From positions 1 to 64,000 of IMG/VR virus record IMGVR_UViG_3300036945_000641: a stretch of 64,000 nt of DNA; one strand, given 5' to 3'. The notes under the pieces were generated by a model. The model saw only the letters and a list, made by a program, of their open reading frames with translations, was not told where the DNA came from and did not search any database. Source of the stretch: a virus. Below are positions 16,304 through 24,837 of the stretch, one piece after another; position 1 is the first letter of the stretch, and each line of letters opens with the position of its first letter. The position numbers and the translations under genes were made by a program.

Positions 16304-19252
16304 ATGGCAACAGATACTAATATTATTGAGGTAACAGGCGGTGGACTTACTACCGGTGTTCCAGATGTATCTGTAACCACTAGTACATCAACGCCAACAG
16401 TTGTTTCTCATGTGGTAACTCCCACACTAGATCCAGCAAGCTCAAATGAAGAATTAATAAAAGTAGTAGTTACTGGCTTAGGCGAAGAAAATATACCTGA
16501 TGCTAGACTATTTAAGTTTTTAAGCGACAAATTTGGGCTTAGTGAACAGAAATTATTTCAAGTTTTCAAGAATTTAAGTGAGTTAAATACTACTGAAGAG
16601 CAGGTAAGTAAATTACTACAAAAAGTACTCGAAGACGTTACAACTAATTCAGATGTATTTGACCGAGTTTGGACTGCATTTAGAACGTTTGCTGATTCTA
16701 CTACTAATGCTGAGTTATTAAATCAAGACTTTGAAAAAGTACTATCAGACGTAGCTAATGCCCCTGATTTGCTAACCTCAGATGTTGGCAAGTATTTAGC
16801 AGACATAACAGCACTAGCAAATTTAAGCTATGCAGTTATATTAATAGGCAAAAATTTACAAGATCAAACAATTGGTTTCAGTGATGTACTTAGTACCATT
16901 GTAGATTTTAACAGAACCTTTGAAGACACAGTATTTACAACTGATGACTTCTTTGGTGAAGCCAACGTTGATGATGATCAAATTGCACAAGTTTTTAAAG
17001 TTGTGTTAGACTGGGTTGTTCCTGAAGAACGCTTTGCAGTTGATGTTGACAAACCAGATGTAGTTGACTTAGCTACACTAAGTGAGCAAGCTTACTTAGA
17101 ACCACAACTACCAAAATTTGATGCTGTTGTAAACACAGATTTGCAAATAGCACTAGTAGACTTATCCAAACTGGATCAAACTTCAAACTCAGAACAACAA
17201 ATATTCTCAGTAACTAAAGCTGACCGAGTTGATGAAGTAACAGTACTTGAGCAAGCTAGCATAGATTTAGTTAGACCAGATATAACAGATCAAACCACAA
17301 ACTCAGACTTACAAACAGCTGATGTGGGCCAAACTAGTATAGATAATTTTAACACTCAAAACGAACAGTACTACTTTGACGTTGACAAGCCAGATATAGA
17401 AGACGCTGCAGTTGTAGCGGAGCAAGTCAACAAAGATTTTACGCGACCAGCAGAAGACGATCAAGTTAGTATTGCAGAATTGCTGCTTACTAAACTAATT
17501 GGTTTAAATATTAATGAGATCGATTACTTCTTAGAAGATTATGTTTTTGATATAACAGATTACACGTTTAAAGCTGTTCATGCCAGAGACCAGATTACAC
17601 AAATTATTATAACAAAAGAGTTTGAAGACCTAGTAGACTCCACAGATGACTTCTTTGGTGAAGCAAATGTTGACGATGATCAAACAGCTACGTTTGATAA
17701 AGTACTTGCTGATTATATTACATTTTCAGACGCTTTTGAACGACTAGTAGATTACATTAGACTGTTCTCAGAAACAGCTGCACTACTAGAGCAAGTAGAA
17801 CTAGACACAAACAAAGTTCTTGTAGACCAAACTGCTAATTCAGAACAAACAAACTTTGATAGTTTTAAAGTCACGAATGATCAAGCTACCATCTCAGAAA
17901 CAAGTGTTTTTGATGTAGAGCAAATTAGCAGCGATTTAGCGACAACGGCTGAGCAAGCAGAACTTCATACTAGCACAGTTCAATTAGACATTGTAAACAA
18001 CACGGATGATTTTACCAGATTCTATGAAGCTGTTAGAATCTTTACTGAACTAACGCAAACCACAGATCGTGTAGAGCAGTTAGTAGAACGTGTTAGCGAC
18101 GACCAAAGTACTTTTACAGAACTAGTAACGCAAACAGTAGAAAAATTAGAACTAGATCAAGCTACAACAACCGAACAACAAACGTTTGACTTTGAAGCAG
18201 TTTACAGTGAGCTAATAGACGCAACTGATGACTTTTATGGTGCAGCAAACATTGACGATGATCAAATTGCTGCTTTTGACAAAGTACTAGTAGACTATGC
18301 TGTTAACAGCGACACAGTAATAACTGTTGCGGAATTTCTAAGAACGTTTTTAGAAACAGCTGCTGCCACAGACTTGGCTACACTTGATTTTGCAAAAGAC
18401 GTAGTTAGCACAGCCACCTTATCAGAAGTATTTGCAGTTGACTTTTTAACTAGTCGTAGCGAAACAAGCACAGTACTAGAAGAAACTGCTGTTAGCTTTG
18501 ATACTAGCAGAACAGAAACTATAACACAAGCTGACTTATTTACGCAAAGCATTGAGCCTGCTAAATATGAAACAATAGCTACTGTTGACGATGCTGTTTA
18601 CGATATTGAATTAAACAAGTTTGAAATTGCAAATGCGCTAGAATCGGCTATAGTAGATTTTTCTACCGCACGAGCAGAAGTAGCCAGCATTTTAGAAAGT
18701 TTTATCACTGAGTTTACGGCACTAAGAGACTTTTCAGAAACTGTGGTACAAACCGACACAGTTAGCTTAGATACTACAAAACCCACAACAGACTTAGTAT
18801 CAAATTCAGATATTCAAGTATTTGATACTACTAAACAAACATCTGATACCACAACAACCTCAGAAGTTATTGGCAAGGATACAACTACTGAAATTTCAGA
18901 GTTAGTAGATGCAACTGACGACTTCTTTGGTGCTGCTAACATTGACGATGATCAGATTGCCGTAATTGACAAAGTACTTGCTGATTATGCTGCTAACGCC
19001 GACACAGTCACAACATTAACCGACTATCAAAGATCTGTTGATGAAAACCAAATTTTATCTGAAGTATTCGCTGCTGTTGTTAACAAAGCACTTTCAGATA
19101 TTACTAACAGTAGCGATACTGTAATCTTGCTTACTGAGTCTAATAGACTGGATTCAATAGCAATATCCCAAACAATTTCACTTACTTTACAAAGCTATTT
19201 CTCTCAGGACTACGCAGAGTTGGGCTATACAGGTGAAACTTATACTTATTAA
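16304..19252 (+). CDS. Giant acidic repeat protein, probable fibre or stalk
   Basis: A 982-residue, strongly acidic, Thr- and Ser-rich protein with very few basic residues. A long-range repeat D-D-F-F-G-x-A-N-x-D-D-D-Q begins at residues 214, 448, 642 and 872. Between these, shorter units of the type D-Q-T-x-N-S-E-Q recur. The C-terminus (Y-F-S-Q-D-Y-A-E-L-G-Y) is an aromatic cap of a kind found on phage tail proteins. The D-D-D patches could bind calcium. It sits first in the fibre module, so an extended adhesin or fibre is the best guess. Confidence 0.6.
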   Translation: MATDTNIIEVTGGGLTTGVPDVSVTTSTSTPTVVSHVVTPTLDPASSNEELIKVVVTGLGEENIPDARLFKFLSDKFGLSEQKLFQVFKNLSELNTTEEQVSKLLQKVLEDVTTNSDVFDRVWTAFRTFADSTTNAELLNQDFEKVLSDVANAPDLLTSDVGKYLADITALANLSYAVILIGKNLQDQTIGFSDVLSTIVDFNRTFEDTVFTTDDFFGEANVDDDQIAQVFKVVLDWVVPEERFAVDVDKPDVVDLATLSEQAYLEPQLPKFDAVVNTDLQIALVDLSKLDQTSNSEQQIFSVTKADRVDEVTVLEQASIDLVRPDITDQTTNSDLQTADVGQTSIDNFNTQNEQYYFDVDKPDIEDAAVVAEQVNKDFTRPAEDDQVSIAELLLTKLIGLNINEIDYFLEDYVFDITDYTFKAVHARDQITQIIITKEFEDLVDSTDDFFGEANVDDDQTATFDKVLADYITFSDAFERLVDYIRLFSETAALLEQVELDTNKVLVDQTANSEQTNFDSFKVTNDQATISETSVFDVEQISSDLATTAEQAELHTSTVQLDIVNNTDDFTRFYEAVRIFTELTQTTDRVEQLVERVSDDQSTFTELVTQTVEKLELDQATTTEQQTFDFEAVYSELIDATDDFYGAANIDDDQIAAFDKVLVDYAVNSDTVITVAEFLRTFLETAAATDLATLDFAKDVVSTATLSEVFAVDFLTSRSETSTVLEETAVSFDTSRTETITQADLFTQSIEPAKYETIATVDDAVYDIELNKFEIANALESAIVDFSTARAEVASILESFITEFTALRDFSETVVQTDTVSLDTTKPTTDLVSNSDIQVFDTTKQTSDTTTTSEVIGKDTTTEISELVDATDDFFGAANIDDDQIAVIDKVLADYAANADTVTTLTDYQRSVDENQILSEVFAAVVNKALSDITNSSDTVILLTESNRLDSIAISQTISLTLQSYFSQDYAELGYTGETYTY

Positions 19253-19261
19253 GGATTTTAT

Positions 19262-19714
19262 ATGTTACAAGACAACATCAAAACTAAAGGTACGTTGACC
19301 CTAGTTCTAACGGACGAAAACGGTAACGTAAAACAACAAGACGAGCATAACTTAGTAGTTAGTTCAGGTCTTGCTTACATTGCTTCACGCATGAAAGACG
19401 CTACAGCAACTGCAATGAGTCACATGGCTGTTGGTGCAGGTGCTACTGCTGCTGCTGCTGCTAATACTGCATTGGGTAGTGAATTAGGCCGTGTTGCACT
19501 AACTTCAACTACTATTGTTACTACAAGCGTAGCTAATGATGCAGTTCAATATGTTGCTACATTTGGTGCCGGTACTGGTACTGGTGCAGTTACAGAAGCT
19601 GGTATTTTTAACAACGTAACAGCTGGCACTATGCTATGCCGCACAGTTTTTGCAGTGATTAACAAAGGTGCATTAGACACATTGACAATCACTTGGAAAG
19701 TAACTGTAGCTTAA
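19262..19714 (+). CDS. Fibre-associated structural protein
   Basis: A 150-residue protein beginning 9 bases after the repeat protein with a good ribosome site. It opens with a short strand region with a D-E-N-G-N turn, then a small-residue core (G-A-T-A-A-A-A-A-N-T-A-L-G) and a final G-I-F-N-N-V-T-A-G-T-M-L-C-R-T-V-F. This last segment resembles the fibre or tail-collar proteins found next to phage receptor-binding proteins. Exact role unknown. Confidence 0.5.
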   Translation: MLQDNIKTKGTLTLVLTDENGNVKQQDEHNLVVSSGLAYIASRMKDATATAMSHMAVGAGATAAAAANTALGSELGRVALTSTTIVTTSVANDAVQYVATFGAGTGTGAVTEAGIFNNVTAGTMLCRTVFAVINKGALDTLTITWKVTVA

Positions 19715-19732
19715 TTTTAACTGGAGTTACCT

Positions 19733-19966
19733 ATGGCAACAATTATTACTCGCGTATTGGGTGCTACCGCCAAAGGTACTCCTCTTACTAATGAAGAAGT
19801 TGATAACAACTTTATTAACTTAAACACAGAAGTCGGTGAAAAAATGGTCAAGTCTGCTAATCTAAGTGATTTAGCAGACTTGCCTACCGCAAGAACAAAT
19901 TTACAAGTAGATAGTTCTACTCGTACAACTGCAAAAGCTGTTGCTATGGCTATTGCATTAGGATAA
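19733..19966 (+). CDS. Short fibre-base protein with T-x-x-G-x-P-L-T-N-E-E-V-D motif
   Basis: A 77-residue protein whose first 30 residues (A-K-G-T-P-L-T-N-E-E-V-D-N-N-F-I-N-L-N) are the signature that begins many phage fibre and tail proteins. Here it stands alone rather than fused to a long fibre, so it may be a separate attachment piece or a fibre reduced to its base. A strong CTGGAGTTACCT leader precedes it. Confidence 0.6.
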   Translation: MATIITRVLGATAKGTPLTNEEVDNNFINLNTEVGEKMVKSANLSDLADLPTARTNLQVDSSTRTTAKAVAMAIALG

Positions 19967-19976
19967 GGACTAGAAC

Positions 19977-20312
19977 ATGGCATTCAAATCAAAAATATCA
20001 GCCAATGTTGGAGTAGCTGCTTCACCAACTACTATTACCGATACAGTAGCTGCAGGTTATGCACAAACTTTAATTGGTTTATCACTGGCAAATACCAGCA
20101 GCGCCAATATTCAAATATCCGCCAAGCTAGTTAAAAATGGCGGAGGTTCTGCCTTTTTAGTTAAAGACGCCACAGTATTACCTGGTGGTGCAATCTCCAT
20201 TGTAGGTGGAGACCAAAAATTAGTGCTAGAAGCTGGCGATTCAGTTACAGCTTGGTCTAGCGCAGGTGCAACAGCAGACGCAGTATTATCATACCTAGTC
20301 GACACAAACTAA
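19977..20312 (+). CDS. Small beta-rich virion protein
   Basis: A 111-residue protein, Ala-, Ser- and Gly-rich, with strands and a Q-T-L-I-G-L-S-L-A-N motif followed by G-D-S-V-T-A-W-S-S, a jelly-roll-like pattern seen in small phage fibre-tip or decoration proteins. It lies 10 bases past the previous stop in the fibre operon. No catalytic motif. Confidence 0.5.
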   Translation: MAFKSKISANVGVAASPTTITDTVAAGYAQTLIGLSLANTSSANIQISAKLVKNGGGSAFLVKDATVLPGGAISIVGGDQKLVLEAGDSVTAWSSAGATADAVLSYLVDTN

Positions 20313-20321
20313 GGAGCTCAA

Positions 20322-21824
20322 ATGGCATACATTGGAAATAGTTTAGCACAAGGATTGGTGTCCGGTGCAAACATCCAGGATGGTACAATTGATACTCCTG
20401 ATTTAAAAGCTTCGGCAGTAACACTACCTAAAATGGATTTTAGTGCAGGTACTGCAAATGGCGTTGGCTATTTAAATGGCTCAAAAGCGTTTACTACTGG
20501 CAATGCCTTAACATTTGATGGTACTAATCTTATTGGGACTGGAAGATTTCAATCTCAATTAATTCGCATTAAAAGTCCAGCTTACTCCGAAATATATTTT
20601 AGTACAACAGATAGTGCAGGTAATGGTGCGATTAGCTATGAGCACAGTGTCGATACTTTAAAATTCTATACAAATACTACAGAACGTTTGCGTATAGCTT
20701 CTGCAGGGCAATTTGGTCTTGGTGGCGGTGCTAATTACGGAACTACTGGTCAAGTACTAACTTCTCAGGGTGCTAATGCTGCACCTATTTGGAGTACTGT
20801 AAGCGGTGGTGGTGGTACTACCACTAATGCTCTTACTATTGGCACTGGCCTAACAGGAACTAGCTTTAACGGTAGTTCAGCAGTTACCGTTGGACTAGCC
20901 ACTAGCGGAGCCAGTGCAGGTACTTACGGTAATAGTTATTCTAGTGGCAGTTATATATACCTACCACAAATTACTGTTGATATATACGGACGTATTACTA
21001 ACATATCTCAAAACTATGTTAGTTTAGGCGGTGGCGGCGGAGGTTATTCGTTTGCAAACATATACGTTAATGGAAATCCTGGGGCAACGGCAAGTAGTTC
21101 AAGCGATACTCTTAACTTTGTTGGCAGTGGAGCTACTACAGTATCTTATAGCTCTGGGGCATATAAAACTATTACGATTAGTTCAACTGCAGGAGCAGGT
21201 GGAGGTAGTACTGGTTGGTACAGTATGATTACTACTATCGGCGGAATTACCGGCTTACCTGTTCCCACAGAGTATGATGGCACCATGACTAACATGGCAA
21301 GCACTAAGTTGTTTGTTGGTGGCGAAGACTCGTCTTACATTAGTGGTAATCAACCAAGCAGCGGTCAATGGAGCAGCAATTCGGGCTCAGGTACATTCAG
21401 CATATATACTAACATGGACTACAGTCCTGGCTATTCTGGCTCAACAATCAATATTAATACATCGTCAGGAGGAGTTAGATTTGCTTTAGCTCCTAAGTGG
21501 TCTAGTTCAACTAACGGCAGCTCAAACTATTACGGCTCTAGTTACAGTGGATCAAGTTTTGGTTACTATCAAGGCTGGATGGCTGCACCTTCAGGTACTA
21601 ATAGAACGTGGTATGGTATTGTGGTAGTTGACCAGTCGGGCGTAACGGCCACAGCAGTAAACTGTACAATACATGAGACGAAGAGTAGTCAATACAAGAC
21701 CTACTTTGCAATATCAATGACTGATGCTCAAGTCTCAACTCTATACAGTACGATGGGTAATATATGTACATTTAGCACTTATGTTACTATGAGAGCATAT
21801 AGTTACTACACATATTCGATGTAA
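20322..21824 (+). CDS. Tail fibre protein 1
   Basis: A 500-residue fibre. It starts M-A-Y-I-G-N-S-L, the entry motif shared with the fibre at 22327, then a shaft with G-x-x-S-x-x-x-F-D-G-T-N-L repeats and the segment T-T-E-R-L-R-I-A-S-A-G common to phage fibre shafts. From about residue 300 on it is Ser-, Gly- and Tyr-rich, typical of a receptor-binding head. The ribosome site AAGGAG is strong. Confidence 0.8.
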   Translation: MAYIGNSLAQGLVSGANIQDGTIDTPDLKASAVTLPKMDFSAGTANGVGYLNGSKAFTTGNALTFDGTNLIGTGRFQSQLIRIKSPAYSEIYFSTTDSAGNGAISYEHSVDTLKFYTNTTERLRIASAGQFGLGGGANYGTTGQVLTSQGANAAPIWSTVSGGGGTTTNALTIGTGLTGTSFNGSSAVTVGLATSGASAGTYGNSYSSGSYIYLPQITVDIYGRITNISQNYVSLGGGGGGYSFANIYVNGNPGATASSSSDTLNFVGSGATTVSYSSGAYKTITISSTAGAGGGSTGWYSMITTIGGITGLPVPTEYDGTMTNMASTKLFVGGEDSSYISGNQPSSGQWSSNSGSGTFSIYTNMDYSPGYSGSTININTSSGGVRFALAPKWSSSTNGSSNYYGSSYSGSSFGYYQGWMAAPSGTNRTWYGIVVVDQSGVTATAVNCTIHETKSSQYKTYFAISMTDAQVSTLYSTMGNICTFSTYVTMRAYSYYTYSM

Positions 21825-21838
21825 TAATAGGAAATAAA

Positions 21839-22330
21839 ATGAATTTAGCTAAAATAAGCAATGGAGCTATAACAGAGTATCCTTTGAGTGCTGAGTCTTA
21901 CGAACAAGCTGTTGAAAACGGACTTGAGTTTCCTTTTGCTGCAGAAAAACTAATAGAACTAGGTTTAGTAGATGTTGTAGTAGAGCAAAGACCTATAGTT
22001 GATGCGTATGACTACATTCCACAGCCTCCACAATTAGTGGATGGTGTGTGGCATGTAACTTGGACCAAAGACTTAGATACTCCAGAAGATGTACTAGCCG
22101 TTCGCACACTAAACTTGTCTAATAGTATGCGAGCTACAAGAGACTTGTTAATCAAAGAAATACAGTGGCGTTTTGAACGATATGCTAGACTAGCAAGACT
22201 AAATAAGCCACAAGTAGATAACATAGCAGATCTTGATGCATATGTACAAGATTTAACGGAAGTGCCTGAACAAGCAGGCTTTCCGTTTAACATAACATGG
22301 CCAGAAAAAGCAGTGGGAGGTAACGCATGA
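21839..22330 (+). CDS. Tail fibre assembly chaperone-like protein
   Basis: A 163-residue protein between two fibres. It has an N-terminal P-Q-P-P-Q-L-V-D-G-V-W-H-V-T-W pattern (about residues 60-75) and a C-terminal helical stretch R-A-T-R-D-L-L-I-K-E-I-Q-W-R-F-E-R, which is the usual layout of fibre assembly proteins. It overlaps the next fibre start by 4 bases, so a co-translational chaperone role is likely. Confidence 0.6.
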   Translation: MNLAKISNGAITEYPLSAESYEQAVENGLEFPFAAEKLIELGLVDVVVEQRPIVDAYDYIPQPPQLVDGVWHVTWTKDLDTPEDVLAVRTLNLSNSMRATRDLLIKEIQWRFERYARLARLNKPQVDNIADLDAYVQDLTEVPEQAGFPFNITWPEKAVGGNA

Positions 22331-24543
22331 GTTACATAGGAAATAGTCCAGGCGTGGCATCACAACGTGTTCAAACATCGTTTACAGCCACTGCCAATCA
22401 AACTGTATTCACACCAAGTGCAGGATATACGCTAGGGTACTTGGACGTTTATCAAAACGGTGTTAAACTAATCAGTGGCGACGACTATGTGGCAGCCGAT
22501 GGTTTAGTGTTTACCCTAACCTCAGGTGCACTATTAGGCGACAGCGTTGAAGCCATTGCCTACTTTCCACGTGGATTGTCAGATGGTTACATCAAAGCCG
22601 AAGCAGACACTCTATTAGCCACAAAAGCAGCAGATAATGCTGTGGTAAAATTAACTGGTGATCAAACTGTTGCTGGTGTAAAAACATTTGGTTCAAATCC
22701 CATATTAGGTGCTGGTGTGGTAAACGGCGTACCATACTTAAATGGTTCTAAAGCGTTAACCAGCGGCAGTGCTCTAGTTTTTGACGGTACTAATTTTGGA
22801 GTTGGCACAAGTTCCCCCTTATCAGTATTAAACGTAAACGGTACTGGCGGCGAGCTCATTCGTATTTCAATTACGGCTGACTCAGGCACGTTACAAGAGC
22901 CAGCACTTGGTTTTGCAACTGGTGTAACCAACACCCATCCTGCCGCAAAAATATCTGCTCTTGAGTTTGATGCTTCAGATAGTCGTGCGTCTTTGTTGTT
23001 TTACACACGAGGAACCAATACTGATTCTGCTCCAACAGAACGTGTTCGTATTGATTCTAGCGGTAACTTCTTAACGGGCGGATTAACTTCATACCCAGGC
23101 CAAGCAGATGCAAACTCAACTGCTAGTGGTGCAATTGTTCTTAACACCAAGCGTGAATTACGCTGGAATAACACCAATGCCTCCATCTATGGTGGCTCAG
23201 GTGGTGCAGACGATAACTTATATTATCATTCAGGTAATTCTCATATTTGGCGTGTAAGTGGGTCAGAAAAAGCTCGTATTACGTCAGACGGTAACTTTGG
23301 TGTTGGGTCAAGTAATCCTACTCAAAGGCTTCATGTTAATACTAGTTATGGTTTAAACTCGGGCGCTCCTGCAACTTCAGGCACAACTCAAAACGGAATT
23401 TTGCGCTTAACACCAAATAGTGCTGTATACGGCGAAACATTAGACTTTGGTATGAATGTTGGTCCAACTTATGCATGGATTCAATCTACTAATAAAGATG
23501 GTTTGGCAACAAATTACCCGTTAGTACTAAACCCTAATGGTGGTAGTGTAGCTATTGGTACCCTAACTCCTTGGACAAAATTTCAAGTAACACATAGTGT
23601 AAATAATACTAATTCATCAGCTACTAATATTAGTGATTATCAAAATGCTGCTATTGTTTTACATAATCAAGATGAAGTTGGTACAGGAAATAAAGCTGGA
23701 CTGTTTTTTGCTTTTGCAGGAAATCCGGGATTACTAGCTGGCATAGATGGTTTTAAAGAGTCTGGCACTTGGAATACGGGGCTACGCTTCTATACAAACA
23801 ATCAAACTGGCGGCAACGTTGGTACCATAGCTGAGCGTATGCGTATTACTCCAGCCGGTAACTTTGGTATTGGTACTTCAAACCCAACAGCTAAACTAGA
23901 AGTTAAACTGGCGGGTGACGGCGACATGTTTATTGGTCGATATAGTGGCGGTAATGCAAAGTTAGTATACGCGTACCAGTCAAGTTCTGACGGCTTTTTA
24001 GAGCTAAGAACTGGTGCTGACAATACTGTTACTAAATTATCAGGCTACAATGGCACTCCATCGTACTTTATGTCTAAGGTCGGTATTAACACTACTAGTC
24101 CAGACGAGCAACTACACGTTAACGGACACATTAAAGCAGACACGGCTTATCTAGCAAATGGAAATGCTCGTTTACATTTTTATACTTATCAAATTGGTAC
24201 AGCATATCCATATGCACACTTAAAAACTAGTATACCTTGGGAAAATCATGTTCAAATGTACAGTGTAGGTATTACAGGGCATGAATATGGCTCAAGTAAG
24301 CCTATTGATGCGCAAGTAGTTTGGTATAGTTATAGTCCTTCTAATGGTGTAGTAAGTATAGGCTCGTCTGGTACGCATACTATAGAGTTATATAGATCAA
24401 CTGATGGTTACATTGTAATCCGAGTAAATTTACCAAGTGGATACTATACTGCATTTACTGTGTCACAATATATGACTAACCAAGGCCTAGCAGGTTTCAC
24501 AATTTTAGGCAGTGCTGGAAGTGGTACTACTAACTACTATTAA
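22327..24543 (+). CDS. Tail fibre protein 2
   Basis: A 738-residue fibre. Domains: M-S-Y-I-G-N-S-P start, a T-F-T-A-T-A-N-Q-T-V-F-like collar domain (about 18-85, Y-L-D-V-Y-Q-N-G-V-K-L) that is widespread in phage fibres, a long shaft with repeated A-E-R-M-R-I-T-P-A-G-N-F-G-I-G-T-S-N-P units, and a C-terminal Tyr- and Ser-rich head. GGAGG precedes the ATG. The repeated E-R-x-R-I-x-x-x-G-x-F-G-I-G pattern also occurs in the other fibres of this module. Confidence 0.85.
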   Translation: MSYIGNSPGVASQRVQTSFTATANQTVFTPSAGYTLGYLDVYQNGVKLISGDDYVAADGLVFTLTSGALLGDSVEAIAYFPRGLSDGYIKAEADTLLATKAADNAVVKLTGDQTVAGVKTFGSNPILGAGVVNGVPYLNGSKALTSGSALVFDGTNFGVGTSSPLSVLNVNGTGGELIRISITADSGTLQEPALGFATGVTNTHPAAKISALEFDASDSRASLLFYTRGTNTDSAPTERVRIDSSGNFLTGGLTSYPGQADANSTASGAIVLNTKRELRWNNTNASIYGGSGGADDNLYYHSGNSHIWRVSGSEKARITSDGNFGVGSSNPTQRLHVNTSYGLNSGAPATSGTTQNGILRLTPNSAVYGETLDFGMNVGPTYAWIQSTNKDGLATNYPLVLNPNGGSVAIGTLTPWTKFQVTHSVNNTNSSATNISDYQNAAIVLHNQDEVGTGNKAGLFFAFAGNPGLLAGIDGFKESGTWNTGLRFYTNNQTGGNVGTIAERMRITPAGNFGIGTSNPTAKLEVKLAGDGDMFIGRYSGGNAKLVYAYQSSSDGFLELRTGADNTVTKLSGYNGTPSYFMSKVGINTTSPDEQLHVNGHIKADTAYLANGNARLHFYTYQIGTAYPYAHLKTSIPWENHVQMYSVGITGHEYGSSKPIDAQVVWYSYSPSNGVVSIGSSGTHTIELYRSTDGYIVIRVNLPSGYYTAFTVSQYMTNQGLAGFTILGSAGSGTTNYY

Positions 24544-24546
24544 AGA

Positions 24547-24837
24547 ATGTATACCATGGAAAATACTAATATACCCCAACCAAATCCAGAAATTGTAATA
24601 CTGCTAGATGAACTGAATAAGTATAAGCGTTCTCGAAAGTTATTGTATGGAGAAATATCAGATCAATTAGATATGTTATTTAAAGATATTGACTCTGGAG
24701 TCTTTGGAGAAAATGCTAAACAAGGTTTATTTTATAAACATATTAGCAAAGTAAAAGAGTCTATTGAAAAGCCTGATACTGACTTAATTAAGCAGCAGTT
24801 AGACACTTTAATTACGTCACAACAAGGAGTTAATTAA
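24547..24837 (+). CDS. Small helical fibre accessory protein
   Basis: A 96-residue, mostly helical protein; the start may be ATG 24547 or 24556. The stretch I-S-D-Q-L-D-M-L-F-K-D-I followed later by Y-K-H-I-S-K-V-K-E-S-I-E-K-P is a pattern I associate with small proteins encoded next to phage fibres, probably assembly chaperones. It lies 3 bases after fibre 2, and its stop shares a base with the ATG of fibre 3. Confidence 0.5.
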   Translation: MYTMENTNIPQPNPEIVILLDELNKYKRSRKLLYGEISDQLDMLFKDIDSGVFGENAKQGLFYKHISKVKESIEKPDTDLIKQQLDTLITSQQGVN

